Source of the DNA: Desulfopila_A sp964446655
Lineage (GTDB): Bacteria; Desulfobacterota; Desulfobulbia; Desulfobulbales; Desulfocapsaceae
DNA: 64,000 nt
Direction: 5' to 3'
Assembly (NCBI GenBank): GCA_964446655.1
Contig: CAYUPL010000002.1
Location: forward strand, 84,350 to 148,349
In this document: positions 43,786 through 52,182 of the stretch, piece by piece
Numbering within the stretch: position 1 is the first letter of the stretch
Layout of the letters: every line of letters starts with the position of its first letter
Translations under genes and position numbers: made by a program
The notes under the pieces: generated by a model
Database searches by the model: none
What the model saw: the letters and a program-made list of their open reading frames with translations, nothing else
Told to the model about the DNA's origin: nothing

Positions 43786-44727
43786 ATGGACTATTATGAA
43801 AAACTAGGCGTTTCTAAAAACGCGGCGCCGGGTGAGATAAAAAAAGCATACCGCAAGCTTGCCCTGAAGTATCACCCCGATAAAAATCCTGGAAACAGCG
43901 AGGCTGAGTCAAAGTTTAAAGAAATCAGTGAAGCATATGCAGTGTTGTCGGACCCTGAGAAAAAAAAGATGTATGATACATATGGGTCCACTGACTTTCA
44001 TAGAAGATATTCTCAGGAAGATATATTCCGCAATTTTGATCTCAATGATATTTTGAGACAATTCGGCTTTGGTGGAGGAGGAGGTAGAACAACCTTTCAC
44101 ACCAATATGGGCGGGGGCGCCAACGGCAACCCGTTTTCGTCATTTTTTGGTCAGGGAGCTGGAGGAATGCATGGCTGTGGTCCTGGAGGCTGTGCTCAAC
44201 CGGCCAAAGGTCAGGACATGGTCTATCAGCTTTCCATCAGTCTTGACGAGGTCATGAATGGAGCCAACAAAAGTATATCCCTGCGCAAGAATGGCGAAAT
44301 AGAGAATGTATCGGTAAAGGTTCCCGCCGGCATTGAAGCCGGGAAAAAACTTCGTTTAAAAGGAAAAGGAGGAGCCGCACCTCATGGAGGTCTCCCTGGA
44401 GATTTATATCTCAAGGTCGATATCTTGCCGCACGAAACATTCTTGCGTGATGGGGATGATCTTGTTATGGCTGTTCCAATTCAGTTCAGCGAGGCATGTT
44501 TAGGCACACAGGTGGAAGTTACCACCCTGGAAGGGAAAAAATTCAATGTTAAGGTTCCTCCGGGAACGCCATGTGATGCCAAGCTGAGAATCAAGGGACA
44601 TGGTCTCCCTCATGGCCCCATGGGAGATCGAGGAGATATTTACGTAAAAATAGGTATACAGGTTCCGGCTGAGTTGACCGATGAAATGCGAAAGCTGATC
44701 GAGCAACTCAAGGAAAGTGGTATGTAG
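43786..44727 (+). CDS. DnaJ-family co-chaperone lacking the zinc-finger domain (CbpA-like)
   Basis: 313 residues. The J domain (1-65) has the HPD loop in KYHPDKNPGNS. A Gly/Phe-rich region (about 90-140, with CGPGGC) is followed by the two C-terminal beta-sandwich domains (DMVYQLSISLDEVMNG and the second around DLVMAVPIQFSEACLGT). The four CxxCxGxG repeats of classical DnaJ are absent, so it resembles CbpA. It stimulates Hsp70 ATPase activity. It stands alone and converges with leuD. Confidence 0.93.
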   Translation: MDYYEKLGVSKNAAPGEIKKAYRKLALKYHPDKNPGNSEAESKFKEISEAYAVLSDPEKKKMYDTYGSTDFHRRYSQEDIFRNFDLNDILRQFGFGGGGGRTTFHTNMGGGANGNPFSSFFGQGAGGMHGCGPGGCAQPAKGQDMVYQLSISLDEVMNGANKSISLRKNGEIENVSVKVPAGIEAGKKLRLKGKGGAAPHGGLPGDLYLKVDILPHETFLRDGDDLVMAVPIQFSEACLGTQVEVTTLEGKKFNVKVPPGTPCDAKLRIKGHGLPHGPMGDRGDIYVKIGIQVPAELTDEMRKLIEQLKESGM

Positions 44728-44751
44728 CTGAAGCAGTATGAGAAGTTCGGC

Positions 44752-45288
44752 CTAATATTGCTGAGCGGCATAAGCCAGCCAACCGCCCGCTGTAACCAAA
44801 GCCCTGTCAAACTCATTTAAAGAGAAGCTGCAGGCTATGCTATCGCCTTTGTCTGTAGAGGATCCGGCCTGGATCTTCTCTTGTTCCAGGTCGACATCGA
44901 TTACCACCGGACCTTGTAGAGCGAGTATGCCGTCAATATCATTTTTGGACAATTCAATAGCCAGTATACCGCAATTAAACATGTTTTGTCGAAAAATGCG
45001 GGCAAAGCCTTCGGCTATTATGACGCGAATGTCATTTACTTCAAACGCCCAGACCGCATGTTCTCGAGAAGAACCACAGCCAAAGTTTGCCCGACTGACC
45101 ACAACCGTAGCCGCCTCCAGCTCTTTTGAGGTGTTGTCAAATGGTTTACCGTCTACAAGTAGATCCTCAAGCAGGTGAGGACGGAGCGCGGCTTTTGTTA
45201 TTTCGGTGAGATATCTGGCCGGAATAATCTCGTCGGTGTTGATATCGCTTCTGTCCAGAAAGAGAGCTGGACCGCCAAAAGTTTTCAT
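44752..45288 (-). CDS. leuD: 3-isopropylmalate dehydratase, small subunit
   Basis: 178 residues, the short LeuD form (about 165-200). The motifs SDINTDEIIPARYLTEI and GCGSSREHAVWA are diagnostic of the swivel domain that carries substrate-binding Ser and Arg. It lies 12 bp after leuC. Together they isomerise 2- to 3-isopropylmalate in leucine synthesis. Relatives of this class also serve as homoaconitase-like enzymes, but the pair fits leucine synthesis best. Confidence 0.93.
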   Translation of the reverse strand: MKTFGGPALFLDRSDINTDEIIPARYLTEITKAALRPHLLEDLLVDGKPFDNTSKELEAATVVVSRANFGCGSSREHAVWAFEVNDIRVIIAEGFARIFRQNMFNCGILAIELSKNDIDGILALQGPVVIDVDLEQEKIQAGSSTDKGDSIACSFSLNEFDRALVTAGGWLAYAAQQY

Positions 45289-45300
45289 ATTTTTCCTCTG

Positions 45301-46587
45301 TTACGAGAGTAACGTGCGTGGATCGGTAATCTTACCGGTTACTGCGGCAGCTGCCGCGGAAAGTGGACTCATCAGGTGAACCATACCGCCTTTGCCCATG
45401 CGTCCGTTGAAATTTCGGTTTGTGGTTGAGGCACAGACCTCCCCCTCCGCCAGAACTCCCGAACTCATGCCCAGACAGGCGCCGCAGGTTGGATTGAGTA
45501 CACAGAATCCGGCATCCATAAATATCTTGATAATGCCTTCGTCGAGGGCCATGTTGTAAATCAGTGGTGTTGCGGGAGTAACTATTCCCCGTACACCTTG
45601 AGCGACTCTGCGGCCTTTCAATATCTCTGCCGCACTGCGCAGATCCTCAATACGTCCATTGGTGCAGGATCCTATATATATCTGATTGACGGCCGTATCT
45701 TTCATGGAAGATACCGGAACAACCTGGTCGGGTTTGAATCCAACCGTCATCTGCGGTTCAAGTGATGTAATATCAATATGCAGTGTTTCTTCGAACCGGG
45801 CATCGGCATCGGAGTGCCATTTCAAGTAGTCCTCCACCGCAGATTCTATTGTCCCATATTCGTCTTTGATAAAAGGCCAGAGATATTCAGCTGTCGTTTT
45901 GTCCGGCATGCAGATGCCGCTTGTTGCTCCAGCCTCTACCGCCATGTTGCAAAGGGTCATCCTCTCCGCCATATTAAAGGCATCCACAACAGGACCAACG
46001 AACTCGATCACCTTGTCGGTACCGCCATTGACCGTAATTTTTTTAATGACGGCGAGAACGACATCTTTAGCGGTGACCCCTTTGCCAAGCCGTCCTCCTA
46101 TCTCGATTCGTAATGTTTTCGGAACCCTGAAAGAGCATACGCCTTTATATATGCCGACTTCCAGGTCGGTAGTACCCACACCTGCGGCAAATGCACCAAA
46201 AGCTCCATGAGTGCAGGTATGGGAGTCGCCCATGATAACGGTATAACCTGGTCGAATAAAACCTTTTTCCGGAAAAAGAGCATGGCATACCCCGTTGGCG
46301 CCAACATCAAAAAAATCTCCAATATTGTGCCGCATGGCCCAGTCACGCAATATTTTCCCCTGTGTCGCCGTTTTGGAATCCTTGGCAGGTGTTACATGGT
46401 CTATAACCGCCTTGATCTTTGTGGAATCAAAAACAGAATCCATCCCTTTTTCGACGAGATCCATAATGGCAATGGGGGTGGTAATTTCATGACACATGAC
46501 AACATCAATGTCGAGAACCATATTGTCAGAAGTGGGTTTGTCGCGAAGATGGGCTTCAAAAATTTTTTCCGCAATGGTTTTTCCCAT
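45301..46587 (-). CDS. leuC: 3-isopropylmalate dehydratase, large subunit (HacA/LeuC class)
   Basis: 428 residues, shorter than E. coli LeuC (466), which marks the archaeal-like class found in many anaerobes. The iron-sulfur Cys ligands are seen in IGSCTNGR and NPTCGACLG. GDSHTCTHGAFGAFAAGVGTTD-like motifs (near residue 125) bind substrate. A GGAGT ribosome site precedes the ATG. No leucine leader peptide or T-box was recognised upstream. Confidence 0.94.
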   Translation of the reverse strand: MGKTIAEKIFEAHLRDKPTSDNMVLDIDVVMCHEITTPIAIMDLVEKGMDSVFDSTKIKAVIDHVTPAKDSKTATQGKILRDWAMRHNIGDFFDVGANGVCHALFPEKGFIRPGYTVIMGDSHTCTHGAFGAFAAGVGTTDLEVGIYKGVCSFRVPKTLRIEIGGRLGKGVTAKDVVLAVIKKITVNGGTDKVIEFVGPVVDAFNMAERMTLCNMAVEAGATSGICMPDKTTAEYLWPFIKDEYGTIESAVEDYLKWHSDADARFEETLHIDITSLEPQMTVGFKPDQVVPVSSMKDTAVNQIYIGSCTNGRIEDLRSAAEILKGRRVAQGVRGIVTPATPLIYNMALDEGIIKIFMDAGFCVLNPTCGACLGMSSGVLAEGEVCASTTNRNFNGRMGKGGMVHLMSPLSAAAAAVTGKITDPRTLLS

Positions 46588-46823
46588 GGAGTACTCCAGT
46601 TAGAGGCAATTCGGTTATGCCGGTAGTTTTTTTATCGTTGCTGCTGCTGGGATATAAATGGATATCCTTCTTTTCCGGCTCACGGAAAGAAAAGTAAGAA
46701 GGGCTGACAATGTACTCTATAAATGGTAACATTGCCAGTCATTAATCAGTTCGGGTAGCCGGATCTTTATCAAGCGGCGAGGCTGAAAAATCGTTCACGA
46801 GAACACATCTAAGGTATACAGCT

Positions 46824-48638
46824 ATGTTAGCCATAAAAAATATTTTTACTATTGCCACGTTCTTCCTGTTATTCATCGTTTTCGCCGTATGTCTTCGCCC
46901 TGACCTCGGTTTTGCTGCTCACGGCCTGTCTATAGATGGTAATCTTCTTTACGCGCAGGGGTTTGACCATTTTGAATATACCTCCCCGGAAGCGAAAAAG
47001 GGCGGCGAGTTGGTGCTTCATGCCATCGGTAGTTTTGATAAAATGAACCCTTATACTTTGAAGGGAACAACTCCGTTTGCTCTGGAAAACCTGGTTTTTG
47101 AACCTTTGGCTGTCGCCAGTCTTGATGAGCCTTTTGCCAAATACGGCCTTATCGCAGAAGATATTGGTGTGGCAGACGATGATCTGGCCATGATTCTGAC
47201 CCTCGACAAGAGGGCAAGATTCTCAGACGGCAGTGAGGTTACGGCAGAAGATGTGTTGTTTTCGCTCCAGACCATGAAAAGTGATCGGGTTCATCCTCTG
47301 TATGCCGACTATTTTCATGATATCAAGGGTGGTGAAATTCTGGACAAACATACCATCAAGTTTATTTTCGCCCAGAAAAACAGAGAACTACCTCTCATCG
47401 CCTTGTCTATCCCTGTCTTTTCCAAATCGTTTTATGCACAGTATGACTTTGGGGTAAACGACACTCTGGTTGCACCTATTGGTACCGGTCCATATGTGGT
47501 TGATAAAATAATTCAGGGAAAAACAGTAGTCTACAAACGAAATCCGGAGTATTGGGCCAAGGAGAAGAAGGTACGAAAACATATGTTCAATTTCGATACC
47601 ATCACCGTGAAATATTATAAAGATCAGACCGTTGCCGTTGAAGCATTTAAAGCGGGTGAGTTTGATGTCCAGTACGTCAATATTGCAAAGCAGTGGGCCC
47701 GTGACATGACCGGACCGAAGTTTGCAAGCGGTATCATCAAAAAAGAGAGTTTTCCGCATCAGAACAACGCAGGAATGCAAGGTTTTGTTTTTAATACACG
47801 TAAGCAGCTGTTCGCGGACCCCAGGGTGCGGGAGGCTCTGTCCCTTGCTTTTGATTTTGAATGGACCAACAGAACTCTTTTTTATGATCAGTACAACAGG
47901 AGCGATTCTTTCTTCAGCAATTCATATCTCGCCGCACGAGGGAAACCGCGAGGACTTGAGCTCCAATACCTGCAGGAATTTAGAGAAGTACTGCCTGAAC
48001 GAGTTTTCACCACTCCTCTTCAACCTCCTGTTAATACTGACCAGAGGGATTTTCGAGAACATCTGCGCCAGGCCAAAGCTCTCCTGAACGAGGCTGGCTG
48101 GTTTGTTGAAAACGATCGTCTTGTAAACGAAGAAGGACGACCATTTGAGTTTGAAATAATGCTCGTTTCCGCAAGTTTCAGCCGGGTTATGGCTCCTTTT
48201 GTCAATAACTTAAACAGGCTTGGCATCAAGGTTGATTACAGAGTGGTAGATCAGGCTCTTTATACCGAAAGAGTACAGAGCTTTGATTTCGATATGATTG
48301 TACATGTATTCGGACAGTCTCAGTCACCAGGCAACGAACAAAAAAACTACTGGCATTCGGAGGCTACCGATATAAAAGGTTCAGGCAATGTGGCCGGGGT
48401 CAAATCTCCAGTGGTTGATACCCTGGTTGAGAAGATTATATATGCTACGACTCAAGAGGAATTAGTAGCCGCTGTAATGGCACTCGACCGAGTACTCTGG
48501 TATGGTTTTTATGTTATTCCCAACTGGCATGTCGGTGTCCATCGGCTGGCGTATTACAATAAATTTGATCATCCACGTATTAACCCGAAATATTACAATT
48601 ATTTTCAGCTCTTAATGACATGGTGGTACAAAGAATAA
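46824..48638 (+). CDS. Extracellular solute-binding protein family 5, YejA-like
   Basis: 604 residues with a signal peptide or anchor (about 9-30, cleaved near FAAHG). The opening GFDHFEYTSPEAKKGGELVLHAIGSFDKMNPYTLKG is characteristic of YejA-type oligopeptide (microcin C) binding proteins. The family-5 core NPEYWAKEKKVRKHMFNFDTITVKYYKD follows. It would deliver peptides to an ABC importer. No yejB/E/F permease or ATPase genes follow, so it is an orphan binding protein here and may work with a permease encoded elsewhere. Confidence 0.9.
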   Translation: MLAIKNIFTIATFFLLFIVFAVCLRPDLGFAAHGLSIDGNLLYAQGFDHFEYTSPEAKKGGELVLHAIGSFDKMNPYTLKGTTPFALENLVFEPLAVASLDEPFAKYGLIAEDIGVADDDLAMILTLDKRARFSDGSEVTAEDVLFSLQTMKSDRVHPLYADYFHDIKGGEILDKHTIKFIFAQKNRELPLIALSIPVFSKSFYAQYDFGVNDTLVAPIGTGPYVVDKIIQGKTVVYKRNPEYWAKEKKVRKHMFNFDTITVKYYKDQTVAVEAFKAGEFDVQYVNIAKQWARDMTGPKFASGIIKKESFPHQNNAGMQGFVFNTRKQLFADPRVREALSLAFDFEWTNRTLFYDQYNRSDSFFSNSYLAARGKPRGLELQYLQEFREVLPERVFTTPLQPPVNTDQRDFREHLRQAKALLNEAGWFVENDRLVNEEGRPFEFEIMLVSASFSRVMAPFVNNLNRLGIKVDYRVVDQALYTERVQSFDFDMIVHVFGQSQSPGNEQKNYWHSEATDIKGSGNVAGVKSPVVDTLVEKIIYATTQEELVAAVMALDRVLWYGFYVIPNWHVGVHRLAYYNKFDHPRINPKYYNYFQLLMTWWYKE

Positions 48639-48730
48639 TCGACTGACACAAAGTCTCTATTCGCCCATGTCTCTGACATGATAATCTTTCCTAAATAACT
48701 GTACTGCGGCAGAAAAGTAATTATTTTTCC

Positions 48731-48758
48731 TTGACTGTGAGTTTTGTTTTTTGATAAC
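48731..48758 (+). promoter_or_regulatory. Predicted promoter of the cold-shock gene
   Basis: TTGACT (48731-48736) and GATAAC (48753-48758) with a 16-base spacer. This gives an untranslated leader of roughly 85-90 bases before the ATG at 48853. Cold-shock mRNAs commonly have long leaders that respond to temperature. Confidence 0.5.
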
Positions 48759-48852
48759 CTTCTAGTGGATTGGGTAATTGTCGTTTGCGTCTACGATGAT
48801 GCCGAGGTTACAATTGGCAGGTTTGTACTGTCGTTAAAGGGAGGTTGTGAGT

Positions 48853-49068
48853 ATGTCGGATCGTGTAAAAGGAAAAGTAAAGTGGTTTAATGCCAGCAAA
48901 GGGTATGGGTTTCTCGAGAGATCTAATGGAGAAGCTGATGTGTTTGTTCATTTCAGTGCTATTGAGGGAGATGGATTCAGGAGCCTTGAAGAAGGAGAAA
49001 ATGTGGAGTTTTCTGTAGCTAAAACGGACAAAGGACTACAGGCTGAAAATGTGGCAAAGGTAAGTTAA
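48853..49068 (+). CDS. Cold-shock domain protein (CspA family)
   Basis: 71 residues. The RNA-binding motifs RNP1 (KGYGFL) and RNP2 (VFVHFS) are intact, and the opening VKGKVKWFNASKGYGFLER is typical. ATG at 48853 is preferred because GGGAGG lies eight bases upstream; a GTG six bases earlier is too close to that site. It is an RNA chaperone that melts structure at low temperature or during growth transitions. Confidence 0.95.
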   Translation: MSDRVKGKVKWFNASKGYGFLERSNGEADVFVHFSAIEGDGFRSLEEGENVEFSVAKTDKGLQAENVAKVS

Positions 49069-49181
49069 TAGGTCAAAAATAAGCCAACATCTACTGCAAT
49101 AACAAGGATGGCTATGTAATACATAACGTGGTATTTACCTGCAAGACGTACGTGAATGTTTCCGGATGGGCATGTTTTCAC
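49065..49181 (-). CDS. Possible 38-residue membrane peptide (unsupported by homology)
   Basis: A minus-strand frame from GTG 49181 to a TAA that overlaps the cold-shock stop codon. The C-terminal half is strongly hydrophobic (MYYIAILVIAVDVGLFLTY, 19 residues) and would make one transmembrane helix. An in-frame ATG at 49124 would give that segment alone. GGAAAG sits directly before the GTG, too close to be a good ribosome site. It could be a small membrane protein or chance; included only because of the clean hydrophobic profile. Confidence 0.2.
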   Translation of the reverse strand: MKTCPSGNIHVRLAGKYHVMYYIAILVIAVDVGLFLTY

Positions 49182-49237
49182 TCTTTCCGGGGAGTATCCA
49201 GCAAAGAAGATGAATCTTTACAAGGCCACCGAGTTTA

Positions 49238-49275
49238 CGAAAAAACCCGCTGTGTTGAAACAGCGGGTTTTTTCG
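49238..49275 (+). terminator. Intrinsic terminator, bidirectional in form
   Basis: A 16-bp perfect stem (49238-49253 with 49260-49275), GC-rich in the centre and ending in A6/T6 tracts, with a 6-base loop. The T-run on both strands means it can stop transcription either way. It separates the cold-shock gene from tsaE. Confidence 0.9.
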
Positions 49276-49354
49276 TATTCTCTTTCCTTTCCCGTAAAAT
49301 TCTGGTAAGTCTTCCAGCCGTAACAAACATGTCCTCAAGACCTTTTCTTTAGCC

Positions 49355-49834
49355 ATGCAGACTCTTACTTTTCAACTCGAGACATTAAACAGAACAGTAT
49401 CTTTTGGTAGAGCTTTAGGGGGGCTTCTGAAGAAAGGGGACCTAGTCTGTCTTGATGGTGATCTCGGTGCAGGGAAAACAACTCTGACCCAGGCAATCGC
49501 GCAGGGGCTTGATGTTAAACCGCAGTATTACGTAAGTAGCCCTTCCTTTAATATTCTGCACGAATATCCCGGCAGAGAAACGCTTTATCATATGGATTTT
49601 TATCGCCTTCATAATAGTGATGACGTCATTGAGATGGGCCTCGATGAATATTTTTACTTATCCGGTGTAACGGTAATTGAATGGAGTAGCAAAGCAGTTG
49701 ACATACTGCCGGAGACACGTCTTGCAATATTTCTCAAACAGAGCATTGAGCAATCAGGTCGAACTGCTGTCTGCAGTTACGCGGCAGAATACTGGCAAGC
49801 AAGAATCGACCGGTTAGCAGACAGGCAGGATTGA
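49355..49834 (+). CDS. tsaE: tRNA threonylcarbamoyladenosine biosynthesis ATPase TsaE
   Basis: 159 residues. Walker A GDLGAGKTT is near residue 40, SPSFNILHEYPG near 67 and HMDFYRL near 82. VIEWSSKA near 112 is the TsaE hallmark. It drives the TsaBDE cycle that makes t6A37 in ANN-decoding tRNAs. It sits just after the terminator with no strong ribosome site visible and 88 bp before the YcaO-TPR gene. Confidence 0.93.
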   Translation: MQTLTFQLETLNRTVSFGRALGGLLKKGDLVCLDGDLGAGKTTLTQAIAQGLDVKPQYYVSSPSFNILHEYPGRETLYHMDFYRLHNSDDVIEMGLDEYFYLSGVTVIEWSSKAVDILPETRLAIFLKQSIEQSGRTAVCSYAAEYWQARIDRLADRQD

Positions 49835-49922
49835 TTTTTATTTTGGTATGTAAGAAGAATTACATGATAACCGTCCGCCGTTGAAGCGAGTGGACAGAAA
49901 CCATAACATAAATAGTGGTATT

Positions 49923-51671
49923 ATGAAAAAAAGCAAGATTACGTTCACAGATTGTCCAAAAGGGTTTACCGTTGATCAGGATAAAGCAATTACTCCCGAG
50001 GAAACGGTCAGACGGTTTTATAAAAAGTTGGAGCAAATAAATCTTACTATTCTGAGTGAAGTAAAGCGGATCGATAACGGGAGGTTAGACATCCCGGTAT
50101 TCTTCAGTGTCTGCGGAGAAGATGCAGTTCATATTATCGGAACAAAGAAACAGATGGGGAAGGGATCCTCGCCTGCTCAGGCAGAGGCTTCCGCCTGCAT
50201 GGAACTTGCTGAACGCTTCTCTTTTTTCTCTTTTAAAAACTCCGGGGAAAACTTTCTCAGCGGTGATTATGCTACCATGCGCGCTCAGGGGTTTCCCGTG
50301 ATGGAGCTCGATTATCTTCTTCGTTCCGTTCATGACGTTGAGACTGATTCTGCTACCTTGGAGGATTTACTGCAGGGTATACCGATGCAATGGACCTGGG
50401 CCACCGATATTACTCACGACAGGGAAGTACTCATTCCCTTCTCGTGGTTTTATGCCATAAACGAATTCAACGGACCATCCGCAGGCAATACCTACGAGGA
50501 AGCGGCATTGCAGGGTATCAGTGAAATAATTGAAAGACATGTATGTTCCGTCATCAACCATAATAAGGTACATACACCTGCTATCGACTTAACTTCCGTC
50601 AAGGACCCGGTGGCGCGCAGGCTTATCGATGTTTTCGAAAAGCATGGAATAGAGCTGTATCTTAATGATTTTTCCCTTGATACGGGTATTTGCACCATTG
50701 GTGCTTTGGCGGTAGACCCCGCAACGTTTCCCGAAAAAAGTGAAATAGTCTACACTGCGGGGACCACACCCAACGCTGAAAAAGCGATAATTCGAGCTGT
50801 CACCGAGGTTGCTCAGCTTGCCGGAGATTTTAATACAAATTCAAATTATGTCGCCTCCGGTCTGCCTAAACCTCTTTCATTGGATGAAGTCGACTATATT
50901 GTCCATTCCGGAACGCAAACAACCGTCGAGCAGATGAATGATCTCTCCGATGATAATATCAAAATCGAGGTTGAGAGATCTGTCGAAGCTTTACAAAAAA
51001 TCAATATGGACATCTTTATGATAGATGTCACGCATGATGAGCTGCGCATTCCGGCATTGTACACCATCATTCCAGGGGCCCATTTTCGCGAAAGATCAAT
51101 GATCTGCTCCGTTGGCTTGTTTGCCGCCAAACTGCTGGTCGAGCTTATCGATGATCCGGCCCGTATCGAGGAAAAGCTCGGCAGGATGAGCGGAATCATC
51201 CCGGGTGCCTACTATCTGGAGTTTTACCGAGGCCGCAACCTCTTTACTTATGGCCATTACAATGAGGCACTCCCTCATTTCGAAAATTCTCTGCAGCTTT
51301 CGCCGCAGCAGGAGGATCTGCCTTATATTTATTCGTACAAAGGCAACTGTCTGTCCAAGCTTGAAAAATATGATGACGCCATTAAAACTCTTCAACTGGG
51401 TTGCGCTGAAGACGATGAGCGACCAGACCTTCATAATCTCCTGGGAGTGTGCTATTTCAAGAAACAGATGTATGAAAAGGCTATAGCATGTTTTCGGCGT
51501 GCAGTAGATCTTGATCCAACTTCAGCTATGGATTACGCCAACTTAGGGGTTAATTACACCAAGCTGGGTAAAAATGACGAGGCGATTCGCTTTTTCACTC
51601 TGGCCCTGACCCTTGATCCGACGCTTTCTTTTGCACAGGACTATCTTGACACACTTCTGGCAGCTCAGTAA
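49923..51671 (+). CDS. YcaO-domain protein with C-terminal TPR repeats
   Basis: About 582 residues from ATG 49923; a TTG 14 codons earlier is the alternative. Residues about 45-415 form a YcaO domain with the ATP-binding acidic/Ser pattern SPAQAEASACMELAERFSFF and LQGISEIIERHV. Residues about 440-580 form three to four TPR units (HYNEALPHFENSLQLSP, KYDDAIKTLQLGC, MYEKAIACFRRAVDLDP, KNDEAIRFFTLALTLDP). YcaO enzymes use ATP to form azolines or thioamides on peptide backbones or assist methylthiolation. Neither a TfuA gene nor a RiPP precursor is adjacent, so the partner must be sought elsewhere. A housekeeping role on a protein target is an inference. Confidence 0.87.
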   Translation: MKKSKITFTDCPKGFTVDQDKAITPEETVRRFYKKLEQINLTILSEVKRIDNGRLDIPVFFSVCGEDAVHIIGTKKQMGKGSSPAQAEASACMELAERFSFFSFKNSGENFLSGDYATMRAQGFPVMELDYLLRSVHDVETDSATLEDLLQGIPMQWTWATDITHDREVLIPFSWFYAINEFNGPSAGNTYEEAALQGISEIIERHVCSVINHNKVHTPAIDLTSVKDPVARRLIDVFEKHGIELYLNDFSLDTGICTIGALAVDPATFPEKSEIVYTAGTTPNAEKAIIRAVTEVAQLAGDFNTNSNYVASGLPKPLSLDEVDYIVHSGTQTTVEQMNDLSDDNIKIEVERSVEALQKINMDIFMIDVTHDELRIPALYTIIPGAHFRERSMICSVGLFAAKLLVELIDDPARIEEKLGRMSGIIPGAYYLEFYRGRNLFTYGHYNEALPHFENSLQLSPQQEDLPYIYSYKGNCLSKLEKYDDAIKTLQLGCAEDDERPDLHNLLGVCYFKKQMYEKAIACFRRAVDLDPTSAMDYANLGVNYTKLGKNDEAIRFFTLALTLDPTLSFAQDYLDTLLAAQ

Positions 51672-51824
51672 AAATGCAAAAAAGAAACTCAGCAGAGGGA
51701 TATGGATATGTAACCTAACTGCATTCCAGGGTGGATTGTAAAATGGTACACTCTTGCGGCGGGAAATGGAGACAAGGAATCGCAAAGTGAACTGGCTGTA
51801 CTCTATTTCACCGGCAGGGGAGGA

Positions 51825-52100
51825 GTGCAGGACCTGCAAAAAGCACTCTTCTGGTTTGAGCAAGCAGCCAGGCAAGGGTTAGCTGTCGCTCAATACAGTC
51901 TCGGTATCATGCATTATACCGGAAGCGGAACTGAGACAGTCGACCTTGTCGAGGCGTATGGATGGTTCAGCCAGGCTGCAGGCCAAAACCATCTTAATGC
52001 AATCGCTGCTGGAAATTATATCCAGACCATCCTGAGTGCGGAACAAGTAACAAAAACTCAGGATTACGCCCTGCAACTCTTTCAGGAAATAAATAATTAG
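51825..52100 (+). CDS. Sel1-repeat protein, probably 5'-truncated
   Basis: 91 residues from a GTG. Upstream in the same frame, 51714-51824 has no good start yet encodes KWYTLAAGNGDKESQSELAV, clearly the end of one Sel1 repeat and the start of another. The visible repeats (QKALFWFEQAARQGLAVAQYSLG and AYGWFSQAAGQNH) are intact. The frame opens only after a TAA at 51711-51713. The likeliest readings are a lost or frameshifted 5' part, or an unusual start codon. Sel1 proteins are scaffolds for other proteins. It follows the YcaO-TPR gene. Confidence 0.55.
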   Translation: MQDLQKALFWFEQAARQGLAVAQYSLGIMHYTGSGTETVDLVEAYGWFSQAAGQNHLNAIAAGNYIQTILSAEQVTKTQDYALQLFQEINN

Positions 52101-52182
52101 TCCCCCACGGGAACAAATTTAAATCATTTACAAAATATTACGGTCGGCTCTGAAAATATGAAACAGCCGGTGACAAAATTTT

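Noticed and set aside
46588..46823. Leucine attenuator or T-box before leuC
   Set aside because: No run of Leu codons in a short leader frame and no T-box sequence were found on the minus strand.
52101..52182. Cobalamin riboswitch before cobC
   Set aside because: No B12-box core or matching paired elements were found in the short gap, which shows only a weak 5-bp stem near the start codon.
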